Shown: positions 1 to 11,600 of the stretch, in pieces
Layout of the letters: each line of letters opens with the position of its first letter
How positions within the stretch are numbered: position 1 is the first letter of the stretch
Assembly: GCA_018340805.1 (NCBI GenBank)
Contig: JACMZG010000008.1
Span: 21,933,930 to 21,997,929, forward strand
DNA length: 64,000 nucleotides
Direction of reading: 5' to 3'
DNA from: Microvelia longipes
Taxonomy: Eukaryota > Arthropoda > Insecta > Hemiptera > Veliidae
Notes under the pieces: model-generated
The model's database searches: none
What the model saw: only the letters and a program-made list of their open reading frames with translations
What the model was told of the DNA's origin: nothing
Made by a program: the position numbers and the translations under genes

Positions 1-190
1 AATAAAATGATATGATTATAACATAATAAAATCGATTGTCGCATAAGAAAGTACATTACATCCATCATTTTATAAGAGTAGTTAACTATTGATTAACATC
101 ATAACATAATAAAGTGGACCATACTATTATAAATCATAACATGACCTAATAAATTCTATCATCACATAATAAAGTAGATCATGAAATAAT
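1..190. repeat. degenerate AT-rich minisatellite
   Basis: Irregular repetition of a short phrase resembling 'cataacataataaagt' followed by 'gatcat' or 'gaccat' occurs several times up to the window edge. The period is uneven, so this is an old, degraded tandem repeat that probably continues left of the window. No coding potential is seen. Confidence 0.4.
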
Positions 191-440
191 TTGGCGCAGA
201 AAGCCTCAAGGCGACCAAATTTTCTTTGAAATGCGTACTTTCTGCTCAACAATCCATTTTTAGCTTAAGTTTCCAGTTTATGCTTTATAACTTAAGCAAA
301 GAATTCCTATTTGGATTTTTCAAAGGAAATGCCCATATGCATTGCATTCCAAAGAATTTCATTTGGAATACCCGTTTCCGTCCTAAACAATCCATTTTTT
401 TGGTTTCAGTTTATGCTTATGAAACCAAGATTTTGTCATA
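190..440 (+). repeat. degenerate foldback-element fragment
   Basis: The stretch starts with a 'tttggcgc' end followed by 'gaccaaattttctttg', then the phrases 'tttatgctttataacttaag' and 'tttttcaaaggaaatgc'. These occur in the same order in the better preserved foldback elements at 33448-33610 and 39841-40298. It is strongly diverged. A 71-codon open frame crossing it is a by-product of the repeat. Confidence 0.45.
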
Positions 441-862
441 ATTAACGTTTTAGACATTTTCATTACTTTCTAAGTTGTGTTACGCGTAACTTCCACTGTG
501 TTTATATGAATATTGGAAAAAATTAAACTTTACGTCTAATTATGCTGCCCGGAAGATGATGCTTTTTGGGATACGATAACCTATTCTACTGAGTCATTAA
601 TAATTTAAGAACTTAATAAGAATCTAAAATTTGACTATTGAAGTTGGTTTAAAACAAATGAACATCTACAGGTGGTCAACCGATCCAAAAACTTTGATTT
701 TGATATAGCTCGCCATTTTGAGAATATTGGATACGATTTTTACGGCCAATAAGTTTTAATTTTCTGACTGCTTTTAACAAATCGTTAGATAGCAATACTT
801 ATAAATGAGTAGTAGTAGATATTTCGTTGCGATTCAATTTTTAGTTGGTAAGTTATAGGCAA

Positions 863-865
<3 letters not shown>

Positions 866-923
<58 letters not shown>

Positions 924-929
924 TATATA
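866..929. repeat. (TA)n microsatellite
   Basis: A nearly pure TA dinucleotide run with one phase slip near position 917. Open frames encoding alternating Tyr-Ile across it are artefacts. Confidence 0.95.
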
Positions 930-1149
930 AAGGTGCGACACTTAAAATTAAATGAATTTTTTTTTTTACATTTGTCAAAATCATGACGTTTTACAACATG
1001 CAATTTTAATTATCTAATCACGTGATACATTGATAAAATATAGAGCTAAAATTCTTATAAAGAACTATAATATTAAAAAACTAGACAGACAAGTATGATC
1101 ACAGATGATAAATGCATGTGATGATTGCATCCCTGTCTACCGTATTTTT

Positions 1150-1660
1150 TCTAAGCTTTAATAGGTCGAGCGTAGCAAAACCGAAGTAAAACCGCTTTAA
1201 GCATATACATGTATAATAATAACCCGCATCAATTTATTGGATGCCTATCTACTGTATTACTCTTCTGTCTTTAATTAACCTGACGGTATGACACCTTAAA
1301 TATTAAGTTACCTAAGAATTCAAAGGTCAAGCCTTGCGAGATCGAAGTAATACCACTTTAATCTTTGGGTAATCATGGCTTTCTAAGGACGAGTAAAGCG
1401 AGTCCAATGTCACAACAACTTAGACTTTAACAAATAACAACTCCAAAACGAGTCCAATGACACAACAACTTAGACTTTGTATAATCATGACAATATGAAG
1501 ACAAGCGAGACGAGAAGACCTAACTCATTTCACCCTAGACTTTAGACAACCATTTAATTCTGAGGTAGAGCGTAGTACCTTGACAATTAGAATGCCATGA
1601 TTGTCTGACGGAACAATTATGGCATTCTGAGGGCGAGCGAAGCGAGTCCAAAGTTGTGTG
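1150..1660. repeat. cluster of GGACGAGCGAAGCGAGTCC-type short repeats
   Basis: Variants of a short GC-richer phrase (for example 'gggcgagcgaagcgagtcc' near 1629, 'ggacgagtaaagcgagtcc' near 1387, 'ggtcgagcgtagcaaaacc' near 1164) recur at irregular spacing, separated by related text such as 'cacaacaacttagacttt'. The same phrase marks the 3' part of the 5S-like repeat family elsewhere in the window, so this block is probably a nest of old 3' ends of that family. Confidence 0.5.
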
Positions 1661-3768
1661 GAAACGTACCAAATACTCTGTACTGGATTTTTTTTTAAAT
1701 ACAAAAACATTTACTGAATTCACCCCCCCCCCCCAAAAAAAATAAGCTAATCATTTGATGATGGGTCTTTGTAGTACACTTTGAAATCTTTGAAATTACT
1801 TCGAATCTTGTCTACATTTTCTTCGACGAAGAATAACATAATCCAACAATATATTTGGAAGTAGTCATGGTAAATAGAAACCATACTAGTCAAACTTAAC
1901 TGTTTAGTTTTATTTTAACCCAGACGAGCTGTTAAATTAACGTCATCAGGTTTCATGGAGTAGACAAATTAATTACACTCTTTTGAAATATAATAGTGAA
2001 GCTAAGTATTACCACGGTGGTTGCGTTCGCGAGGATAATAACATTTTTCACATTCAAACAACTTTGAGTTGAGGATTCAGCCATACTTACTTTCTTTGTA
2101 TTAAATTTCTAAACGAGTAAAATTAAAATAACTAGGTAAGAAAAGAAGATTTCCGTCGAAGTTTCTTGACGGTAAGTTATATGGCATGGCGAGGTATCGA
2201 GTAACACCTCCCACCGCTGTAATGTTCACACACAACTACTTATATTTAACATCAAACACATTCAACTTCCTTTATTTGCGCAGAAAAGTAAAGAATGCCA
2301 AATTTAATTTTCTTTTTCTTTTCCCCAGTTACTGGTATGCTGGAAAACTTACATGTAGGCTTAAAACCCTAAGTCTACATTTTATCTGATTTTCTATTTG
2401 AAATAAAACTACTTATTAACGTTTTACTAGTTTTGCAGATGTGTAGGTGAAATGGATTTTGTTTTACTATTGCTTCTTCCAGTTGGTTTCGGCAAATGTT
2501 TTTCAAAAGATCCGTACCTGGAAAACGTGACTCATTTGGTATTTTACAAAACATTTTCTTTTTAAAAAACATTCAAATATGATAAAGAAAAGTTTAGTCT
2601 ACTTATGGGGCGCATCTTCTTAAATTACGTCTTTATGTCCAATTATGTTCTTCATTACGTCTTCACGTTTTCTTTTATGAATATACGCTACATTTAAGGA
2701 CAATGTTCATGTGAGACCAAAGGATACAAAAACAATCTTTATCACCTGGGCCACGAAGCCACCTGAGGGTCCAATGCGTGAAGCATTACTTTAAAAAAAA
2801 TTATATTTTCCTCGTGAAAATTAAAGGGACTGTTTTGAAAGACTAGTCATATCGAGTAAAGGCAATTTACATCTTCCAAATTAGCAATTGAGGAAAAAAA
2901 TGATAAAACCCGTTTCTAAAGGGTGTCTAAAAAATAGGCAAGAAAAAAAACATGAATTTGTAATTATTATTCCAAATCAAGAGAATAACAATTCATTCCT
3001 ATGAAGTAAAAACGATTATGAAAATGAAACACAAACATAAAACCCAGGTTTATAGAAGGTGAAGAGATGTAGTGAGGGGTTTAGTATCTACAGGCCCCGC
3101 AGACCTTTTTCTGTAAAACAAAATTAAACCTCTGTTTACACAATGAAATTGTTTTATTATTGTACACTCTAGACTCCCACCGTCCTTTTTTATAAACGTA
3201 AATTTCAATGAGAAAAATATTACACTTTTTTAATACAATAAAACCTTTTTTTATTCACCTCCCCAAAAAAAAAGGAATATACATCGAGAAAATTAAAATC
3301 AATTTCCAAAAATTAATTAGGAGCAGAAAATAAAATCGGAGTAAAATGTGGATACGTATAATGTAAATATTGAAGAAATATGGAGTGTTTTATATAAGCT
3401 CAATATAAAAACAAATTTCTCAAAAACCCTCACACGAATAGAACAGCAAGTATAGTGTTTAAAGGATTTTTAATTATTCAATGACCCAAATAAAACTTAT
3501 ATTTACTTCAACGGTTGATTTGATACAAAGTTCAAGAAACGTTACACTTCATGTCTTCATTTTAGTGACGAGTTTATTTATTAGCGTATGCTGTAGAGTG
3601 GTGGCGAATATTAAAGTAATATGTAAACCAATGGTATTTTTGTCAGACATAGCGTGTAGTTCACATTTTGTCCACCAGGGAGTTAGCTTAAATTTTAAAG
3701 AGATAATATATGTTTTTTTCTCCTCAAATGATAATTGTTATTGGCAATTTCATAACCCTTAACCCATT
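1661..3768. other. no recognisable feature
   Basis: AT-rich sequence with a C-run followed by an A-run near 1722-1742. Open frames are short (fewer than 70 codons) and show no domain or composition suggestive of a real protein. Confidence 0.5.
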
Positions 3769-3769
3769 T

Positions 3770-4510
3770 TTACTTTTCCTCATTCATAATCGAAAAAGTA
3801 TTGCGATTGCGAAAAAATCCGAAACAGTGCTTTTACCTGAATTATTAGTTTGAGTTGATTTTAAGACCTTCTGAGTGGTTTTGACAACGTTATCTGTCTG
3901 AATGTGTGAGTGTTTGTGTATGTTTTTGTTTGTGTGAGTCAGTACGGACATGATGTATCCACATAAAAGGTTTAAGTGCCATGGAAATTATTTCCACCGT
4001 AAAATGTGTGTGTCTGTTATCTTCATATCTCCCTGCTATTTATTGTAGAGAGTTGAAAGTAGGTTCAAAAATCAATCTTTTGGTCTACTTGTGCTACCCT
4101 AGTTGACAATAATGACTGAGCAAATATTTTGAAAATTCATAAAACTCGCAAAAATGTTTTGATTGATTAGTAATTTAGCATGTAGGTAAGTCATAAGAAG
4201 TAATTAGGTATCAAGTTGCATTTCGTTATCAGCATTAAGTTTATTATCAAATTAATTGTATACGTTTTTAAAAATGGTTAAAAAATCGAAAAAGAATCCA
4301 ATCGAGTTGAAATTTGGTACAAGTATGTATTAAATTAACTAAGTTTCGTTTCAATATGGCAAGTATATATCTACAGGTTTTGTTGAATCATAAAAGTTAA
4401 GCAGCATCAAGTGAGATCAGAGCCTGAATGGGTGACCGCTTGGGAATAAAACGAATGTATTTACTTTCAGAGGAAAAGCGAAGCGAGTTTGAGGACGTGT
4501 CGCTTTCCCG
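3770..4510 (+). repeat. 5S-rRNA-like SINE/repeat family, near full-length copy
   Basis: The 5' part carries the family phrases 'cttttcctcatt', 'attgcgattgcgaaa' and a Gly-rich-looking GT stretch. The middle carries 'gaaatttggtacaagtatg' and 'aagtttcgtttcaatatggc'. These are followed by the 5S-like core (4393-4449) and by the family's 3' mark 'aagcgaagcgagtttgagg'. The order matches copies at 5962-6690, 27880-28180 and 59058-59590. No long ORF is present, so it is a non-autonomous element. I infer a 5S-derived retroposon (SINE3-like), but the core is internal rather than at the 5' end, so a DNA element that captured a 5S piece is also possible. Confidence 0.6.
4393..4449 (+). ncRNA. 5S rRNA-derived core (not a functional 5S gene)
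   Basis: The segment reads 'aagttaagcagcatcaagtg', then 'agatcagagcctgaatgggt', then 'gaccgcttgggaataaaacg'. This follows the internal promoter region of animal 5S rRNA: an A-box-like 'TTAAGCAGC.TC', the intermediate element around 'ATGGGTGACC', and a C-box-like 'GACCGCTTGGGAA'. The first ~50 nt and the 3' stem of a real 5S gene are missing, so this is a retroposon head or captured fragment. The internal pol III promoter may still be partly intact. Confidence 0.7.
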
Positions 4511-5960
4511 AACTTTTAATATAACCATAGTACCATAGTCTATTTAGGGCAACATTATTTTTCAAAATATCAGAAAATTGTTTACCTTTAATCAAACTTG
4601 CATAATATAGATCGTTCGTTTCTTTAACTAAATTTTTATAACAATTATTTCACAGCAGGTATTTAATAAAAATGTTTTAAAATAGAACAAATTCTTAGGA
4701 ACTGAATAACGTTAAAAAGTAAAACTCACGCTTAGGTTACTTATACATATTTTTACCTACAATATAATGAGGTAAAGGAAAACTATCATCCTCCTAGCTG
4801 TTCATATGACGGCTGATTTTTGTTTCAAGTTTCAACTCCCTAGCGATAACACAGCGAGAGTTATACGAGAAACAGACACATGGAAGAAGTGTGATAAAAT
4901 TGTTAATATCATTAAAAGTTAGGTTGAGCATAAAAGCTTAATTTCCCTACTAAGCTGGATGACGAACTAAAGTTTGTCAGCTACCATTTCATTAGTTATA
5001 AATTTAGACCAAAAATAGCTAACTTTGCAGAAAATAAAATACTCTATGAAAATATCTTCTAAAAAGTTAATGAATCATGAAAAAAGAGAAGAGAATAGGT
5101 AAAGAAAATGTTGATTTAACGACAAAGATAAAGGATGTTTTTACTGCACCGGGGAAGGTTTAATCACTGCTGATAAATCGATGTCTTTCTTATTTACAGT
5201 CTTCCTGCCCTGGCATAAAGGATAAAAATTGAAGCCCGGCAACTTATCCCAAATATAATAAACTTAGGAAGACAAATTTTAGCGGTTGCTGCCGGTAATA
5301 AGCAATTTGGGAGTTTGAAGACTTCTCCATACCACCTCTTTAATAATCGGTAGATAGAATTTTTCATTGAAGCGACCTTTATTCCATTTTTTCTTTCCTC
5401 TCAGAGCAAATAATAATTTTGTCAGGTAAATCTAGACGGATTACAGAGAGGAGGGTTCAACTCAAGGAAAAATGGTTTATTGGGACAAGAGGAGGGCTGA
5501 GGAAACCCCTTCGACAAGAGAAAATTCTCACTGATTTTTTTTTCTGGTAAAATAAAAATGAATTGATGTGTCAGGTACTTAATAATAACTTTTGTAGTGG
5601 AAATATAAGGATTTATCCTTAAATCTACACAGTCTCTGGGCAAATACAAATCAATTTTACTACAGTACTTCCACTATTTGCAATAAATTAAAATTATACC
5701 TGCTATCGACGTAAAAATAAAACAAACGTTTAAATAATCAATAAATAAAAACAACGTTAGTTAATTTTTCCAGCTATTGTCACTGCAGACTAGCTACGTC
5801 CAATTGAGCCCCTTAAAATACAAAAGAACGAAATTTCAGTTTTCGAAATACTCTAATTAACTAAAATTTATTTACTAACACATAAAAAAGTTAACTTTTT
5901 AAATTGCAATTTTTCAAAAATTCAAATAACTTTTTAGGTAGATTTAACCAATCGATTACT
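4511..5960. other. no recognisable feature
   Basis: AT-rich sequence. A 75-codon reverse-strand open frame (5422-5649) has no recognisable motif. Nothing else stands out. Confidence 0.45.
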
Positions 5961-5961
5961 T

Positions 5962-6690
5962 TTTACTTTTCCTCATTTATGCCGTAAGTATAAAGGATAA
6001 GTATTGTGTTTGCAAGAAAGTCCGAAACTGGAACATCACCTGAATTATCAGAATCAGGTGTTTTTAAGATGTTCTCAGTGATTTTTACTGAGTTGTATGT
6101 GCGTCTTTATGCCTACGTATTTATGCTAGGGAGAAACTTGGAAGAAAATTTAATCTTTACATGTAGTTGTGCTATCCGAAACATATTTATTATGACACCA
6201 TTGACCCACTATAATGACTCAGCAATTGAGAAAATTCATAAAACGAAGAAAACAATTGTGGATCAGGTTGAGATTTGTGTACGTTTTTAAAAAAATAATC
6301 GAATACTTTTTTTTAAAGTAAAAAATCGAACTAAAAGTAAACTAATAGTCGGAAAAAATAAGTACACTAAGTTTCGTATCTACACGACAAATTTATCTAC
6401 AGTTTTGTTGGATGAAAAAATTTCAGTGAGAATAAAACAAATCCATCCCTATCTGAGGACGAGCGAAGTGAATCCGAAAACGTGCTGCAGAATAAGATAA
6501 GATAAGATAATAATAATAATATCTTTATTTCATCAAAATTATTACATTACAATTATAGTAAAAATTAATACATTTTACATTTTTTTACATTTATAAATTT
6601 GGTGGTTTTTTATATTCTGAGTATGAGCGTAGCGAATCTGAGGTGATGAGGAAATGGGAAAAGTTCCGAGGTACCCCGTATCTGATTTTA
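5962..6690 (+). repeat. 5S-like repeat family copy with internal deletion
   Basis: It starts with 'cttttcctcatttatgcc' and 'gtattgtgtttgcaagaaag', as in the 59058 copy. It keeps the 'aagtttcgtatctacacgac' body and both 3' marks ('gaggacgagcgaagtgaatc' near 6454 and a second related phrase near 6621), and ends with 'ggtaccccgtatctgatttt'. The 5S-like core is almost gone: only 'gaataaaac' remains after 'ttcagtgag'. A GATAA/TAA microsatellite near 6490-6520 separates the two 3' marks and may mark a nested insertion. Confidence 0.5.
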
Positions 6691-7627
6691 CATTATTATT
6701 AAATAAAGCAACAGCTTATTAATTTGTTCTGGTAATGTAAAAAAGAAGTTTTTCACACTAATTTAGAATTTCCACAAAGTCAAAACTATTCCTCAATACT
6801 AAACGACACTTCTAAATAGGATAACGATATAGAACATTAGTAGCAAGGATTATAGGATTAAGTTATAAGATACGCAAAGGAATACCCAGGGGCATAACAT
6901 ACATCTTTCTATACATAGTATATTCGCTGTATAATATTCCCCTGTCTTGATCAGGGTCTTAGCCCTATTTCAATCTACATTAACCCTGGAATTACTACAG
7001 CCATATTGCGTTTTCCTTTGCACATAAATCAACAATTAGATCTCTTCTATTATGTAGCCTCAGATCGGACTTGAAACAAATAATTAATAAAGCCCCAGGT
7101 TTAAGGAATTGTTGGATAAGTTCGGTGAAAAGAAGGGAAAAAGTTTATCTTCGGGTCACTCTTGGGAAATGAATTCTTACTCAGTCCAAACATGTTGAAA
7201 TCGATTCTTTTGATCGATTAGTTTTACATTCATTTATAAATCTACCAAAGGTGAAACACCTTAAGTTTATTCGAACTCGACACAAAACTTCGAAACAGAG
7301 TTTGGATCGTACATAGCACAACTCTTCTTTTTGTTCTCGTATAAAACAAAAGGTAAGACAAAAGTTTTTAAAATTAAGAAATACTTAAACAACTTAAAGT
7401 TTACTTCAAAGAATTTTGAAGAAGAAAGGGAAGTTTAAATTGAAATAAAAACTGACCAGAACTCATTTTTGTTATTGGATTCATTTGTGGAATAAAAACT
7501 TTATCAAAGATAAACTTATGACCAGCCAAACAGAAGCTAATAGGAAACTTATTTTAATGGTAAAAGTATTCTTGGCATTAAGGGTTATAAGATCTAACCA
7601 GGTTTATAAATAAATAAATAAATAATA
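6691..7627. other. no recognisable feature
   Basis: AT-rich sequence with no open frame of note. It leads into a short TAAA run and then the (TA)n tract. Confidence 0.4.
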
Positions 7628-7731
<104 letters not shown>

Positions 7732-7960
7732 AGCGTGCTCCAAAAAGTGTGTGTGTGTATGTAATTTTCGGTCACATAGGATGCTCTGATTGATGTGTAA
7801 TAGGTCTTATTACACATACTAGGAAACTAATTAATGACACTATTTAGTTTTAATCTTAGGGAATATTCCATAGGAAAACAGGTGTAATAGCGGGAGTCGG
7901 ATCCGGGAGTTTGGCCATCAAATCAGATCGGCCATTTCAGATGTCCCAAATCATGAAAAT

Positions 7961-8405
7961 GTATTTCTAGACAGTTTTTTTTGTACACACGCTATCTTTT
8001 GAAGGATAAATATCTTTTAATTAAAACTTGGTACAAAATTCAGCCTTAAAGCGAACACGAATCCTATTGAAACCCTATTAGGTTGTTGTCACATTGTTAA
8101 CTCGGTTTGCTGAGACTTCAAAATTTAAAAAAACAGTAAAATTCCAGGTTTACTGGAATTGACGGGAAAAAGGCTTTCTTTGTGCTTCTTGGGGCATTGA
8201 ATCGAATAAAACCGGTCCGGACTTGATACGACTATTTTATGTGCCTTAAAGTAGAAAACCCAGCGGTAAATAACAGAAAACCGAAATAAATGTGGGTATA
8301 AAAATTAAGTAGGGTGTCGATTTCAATGATTTTGGGGCGCAGAATCAAAGGAACTAGGCCCAGAGTGACCAAACTTCAAAAACTCGAAGTTACCAAATCG
8401 AGAGA
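7961..8405 (+). repeat. module B of the composite element (diverged copy)
   Basis: It starts 'gtatttctagacag', then a match to 'cacgctatctttt..aggataaatat', 'aacttggtacaaaattcagc', 'gaacacgaatcctattgaaa', 'aactcggtttgctgag' and 'tgaatcgaataaaaccggtc'. These occur in the same order after the (TA)n tracts at 50146, 52693 and 58013. It contains three imperfect internal repeats built around 'tgaatcgaataaaaccggtc..actt..acgac'. No coding capacity is seen. Confidence 0.6.
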
Positions 8406-8467
8406 CAAGTAAAAGTGCTATTGTTCAAGCCATGAAGCATAAACCATAAACCTGAGCAATAACTGGT

Positions 8468-8512
8468 ATTGCTAGTTAGTTAAACAATACTAGTTGCTAG
8501 TATTGTTTCTTG
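8468..8512. repeat. short hairpin
   Basis: 'aaacaatactag' followed by 'ctagtattgttt' makes a perfect stem of about 12 bp with almost no loop. No adjacent gene suggests a role. Confidence 0.5.
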
Positions 8513-8531
8513 AAATCGTGCAAGAAACCAA

Positions 8532-8580
8532 GTATTCCAAAGAAAATTCGCCTAGCTTGCGAACTCCGCGCCAGAATTTC
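8532..8580 (-). repeat. foldback-element terminal fragment
   Basis: 'attccaaagaaaattcgcc' followed by 'gaactccgcgccagaattt' is the right-hand terminus seen intact at 40298 and 51498. Only this end is recognisable. Confidence 0.5.
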
Positions 8581-8605
8581 TAGAATTCGTAACTTTAAAT
8601 TCGCA

Positions 8606-11600
8606 AATAGACTAAAATGTAAATTATCAAAAGAAGAATTTAAAATTATGAGGAGATACGTCTAATTTATTATTGCATGGGGTAAAATAATTTATTAGGT
8701 TGATAAAATAAAATATATGTTATTGTCGAAGCAAGTAAATTTGCAAATTATGTCTGTGTTTCTAATTCAGCTCAAGAACAAGATACGAGTGATAACCGTG
8801 TAATCACTCAATAATCATACAATTTTCTTCTTTGATATCAATTAAAGTCAATAGGCAACAAACAGAGAATAAGAATATAAACGTATTTTAACGACTTTTA
8901 AATACTACGCAAGAAATACATTTTAAATTGAGAGAAAGAAGATAAAAACTCAAATACATTTTTAAAAGGCATATTTATCTTCAAAATTGAAATAATTAAC
9001 TTCTGAAATATTATCACGATTACTTTTCAACTTACAGACTAATTAAAAAATAATTAGAAAATTATTTATTAATAATTTAGATAAGAAAAAGTGAGTTTTC
9101 TTAATCATCCTTGTTTGCTATTTGAATTTTCTTTACTCTGGTATACTTTGTAAATTGTTAAATATAAATATCTCTTACCTCAAAGGATTAAGTTTTTTAA
9201 GTCCATTTTTTAAACTTTACTTTCATTAACTTTTTCTTTATTCCTTTGTGGGAAGTATGGACCTGTTTTAAACAATTTGAAAGGTTTCTTACTAAGTGAT
9301 AGATAAATTATCAACGTATTAATTATTGATTTCAAATTTTAATTATTTATTATACATACGAATATATTTTAAAGCATAACTTGTAATAATAGGTGTACGG
9401 TATTATTGAATGATACAGATTTAACGTAACAACAAACTTACTTGAACGTAATTTCGTTTACTTTCCTCTAGTGTAATAAAAATGGGAAGCATTATAACAG
9501 GCAAACATTTACACCCACTTTTATCGAATTTCTTTTGAAAAAATTCGCTAATGAATTTAGGATTTTTGCGAAGAATGGAAATTTTTCACGTGCTGTTCTT
9601 CAAAGAGGACGTTGAAACCGTGGTTCCGAGCCAGTGTGACGTCAGGTACTCGTAAATGATCCCTAACCTTGAAATGAACCTGGGGTTTGGCAAAATTTAA
9701 GACCCTCAATAGTAGTTTTATTAAAACACATTTATGTTTCTGCCTTACGGTTTCGAGAGTAGGAAAGCTGATCCGGCAATGGGGCACGTGTTGTTTCTAA
9801 TAAAAGTATAAAAACTTATAGTAATGTCACGTCTCTTCTGTTGATTAGATAATGCTTGCACTAGGATTCATAATATGAAACACTCTTGTATCTAAAGGAG
9901 TTAGCAAAAAAGGGCCCAACAACGTGACCTACTTGCTGCGTAATCTCGCCTCTCTCTAATTTCTATCACTATTACTATCAGGAGCAAGGGCTAGTCATCT
10001 TCAACTAATAGACTTGAGTAGCAGAAGGTTTTGAGTCCAGGTTCAGGAATTTTGAGTAACTACAAGTATCAATTTCATTAAACGTACCATTCAAGCATTG
10101 ATTATCTTGACTTTGCGGGAAAGAAAGTCGACCACACTTTTATTCTTTTACAGCCCATTGCTGAAGATGTTTACATAAATAGTTTCTAGCCTACTTTGCT
10201 ACAATATTCATTGAGGAAGGCGATTATGAACTCTTGAAATGTGTCAATAGATACCTAGATGTGCTTTCAAGCATTCAGAATCAATGACCAACTAGCTGTC
10301 AGATACAAGACAATCAAGGACCATCAGAACGAGTCAGGAACACCTTCCTTCTAGACAATATCCTAATATTTACCAGCAGCAGCTAAATTAAAGCTCCAGA
10401 GAGTCATCTATCTTGCAAGGCAGTAATTACTCGGAATGGTGTTGGAGGTGATCTAAGATGTATTTTTACTTTTCCTCAGGCCTTTTTTATTCACCTATTT
10501 ATTTTTTGTATTCACCTACAAGTGAATACAAAAATAGGTTTTGTATTTTTGTGTACAGGAAAAGTATTGTGTTATTTTACTTTTTAAGAGTGGCCGAAGC
10601 AACTAATCACAAAGGGAAACATCGCAGTTTGATATAAGTCGTCACTTTAATCAGAATTAAGTTTAACAAATTTCTGAGAATCATTCAATAGATTTTATTT
10701 ATTTTACAACTCGTTTTATTAATTTTAAAAGGTAATATTAATAGAAGAAGATTTCTTTCGACAAGATATAATGCCTGTATAAAAATATTTACATTTAGAT
10801 ACAGAATCGCTCAAAATACGAATTTGAATATGATTCTTTTACAAAATTAAAGCAACGACGAAGAAAAAATTAAGATAATTGTTTTTAAACATTATTATTT
10901 ACATGTTATTATTTTTAGGAAGAAAATACCTCAAGATGGAGGCAAAAGATGGTTTCCTAGCAAGTTTTTTGAGTGAAAACCCCGCCATTTTATAAATGGC
11001 TTTTCTCTCATTTTCCAAGGTAGCCTCAGGCTATTTCACTTTGAAAAGATGACTTCAATACCGAGATTTTCATTCTAATAACTACTTTACGTTTTAAAAA
11101 TTCTTACACGAATGTTATTTTTAATTAAGCTGTGATACCTCGGTCGTAGTGTTGGATAGCTATTTGTATCTAAGTCTTATTACTTTTAATAGAAATATTA
11201 ACAGTGAAGCCATTGGATGAATCAATAGATAGTCTTGGCAGAAATTTACAGACATTGCGGAGAAATAATATTGGATTAAAGTAACGCCTATCATGGTGAG
11301 GGCAAAATTCGTTCAACTCGTTGAAGACATTAGTGGATTGGTTAGCTACGCCTTACACAAATTAGCTAAATGCTGGATTACAAACCCTCCAGGAGCTTCG
11401 TAATTTAGCGATCAAAAACAAGAACTAAAATTGAAGAAAATCTATCATCATTATTCTCTTGTGATTGTCGTGTAGCAGCCGAACGAACAATCAGAGGAAG
11501 CCCGATGGACGAACGTATATCTTTAGAAGTCCGAAAATCTTGCTATGGCTCGGCATTGATTAATCACACTTTCATGTTTTAAAATATGCCATGCAGTATG

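Noticed and set aside
4393..4449. A functional 5S rRNA gene
   Set aside because: Only the internal-promoter portion is related; the 5' third and the 3' terminal helix strand are missing, and it is embedded in a dispersed repeat.
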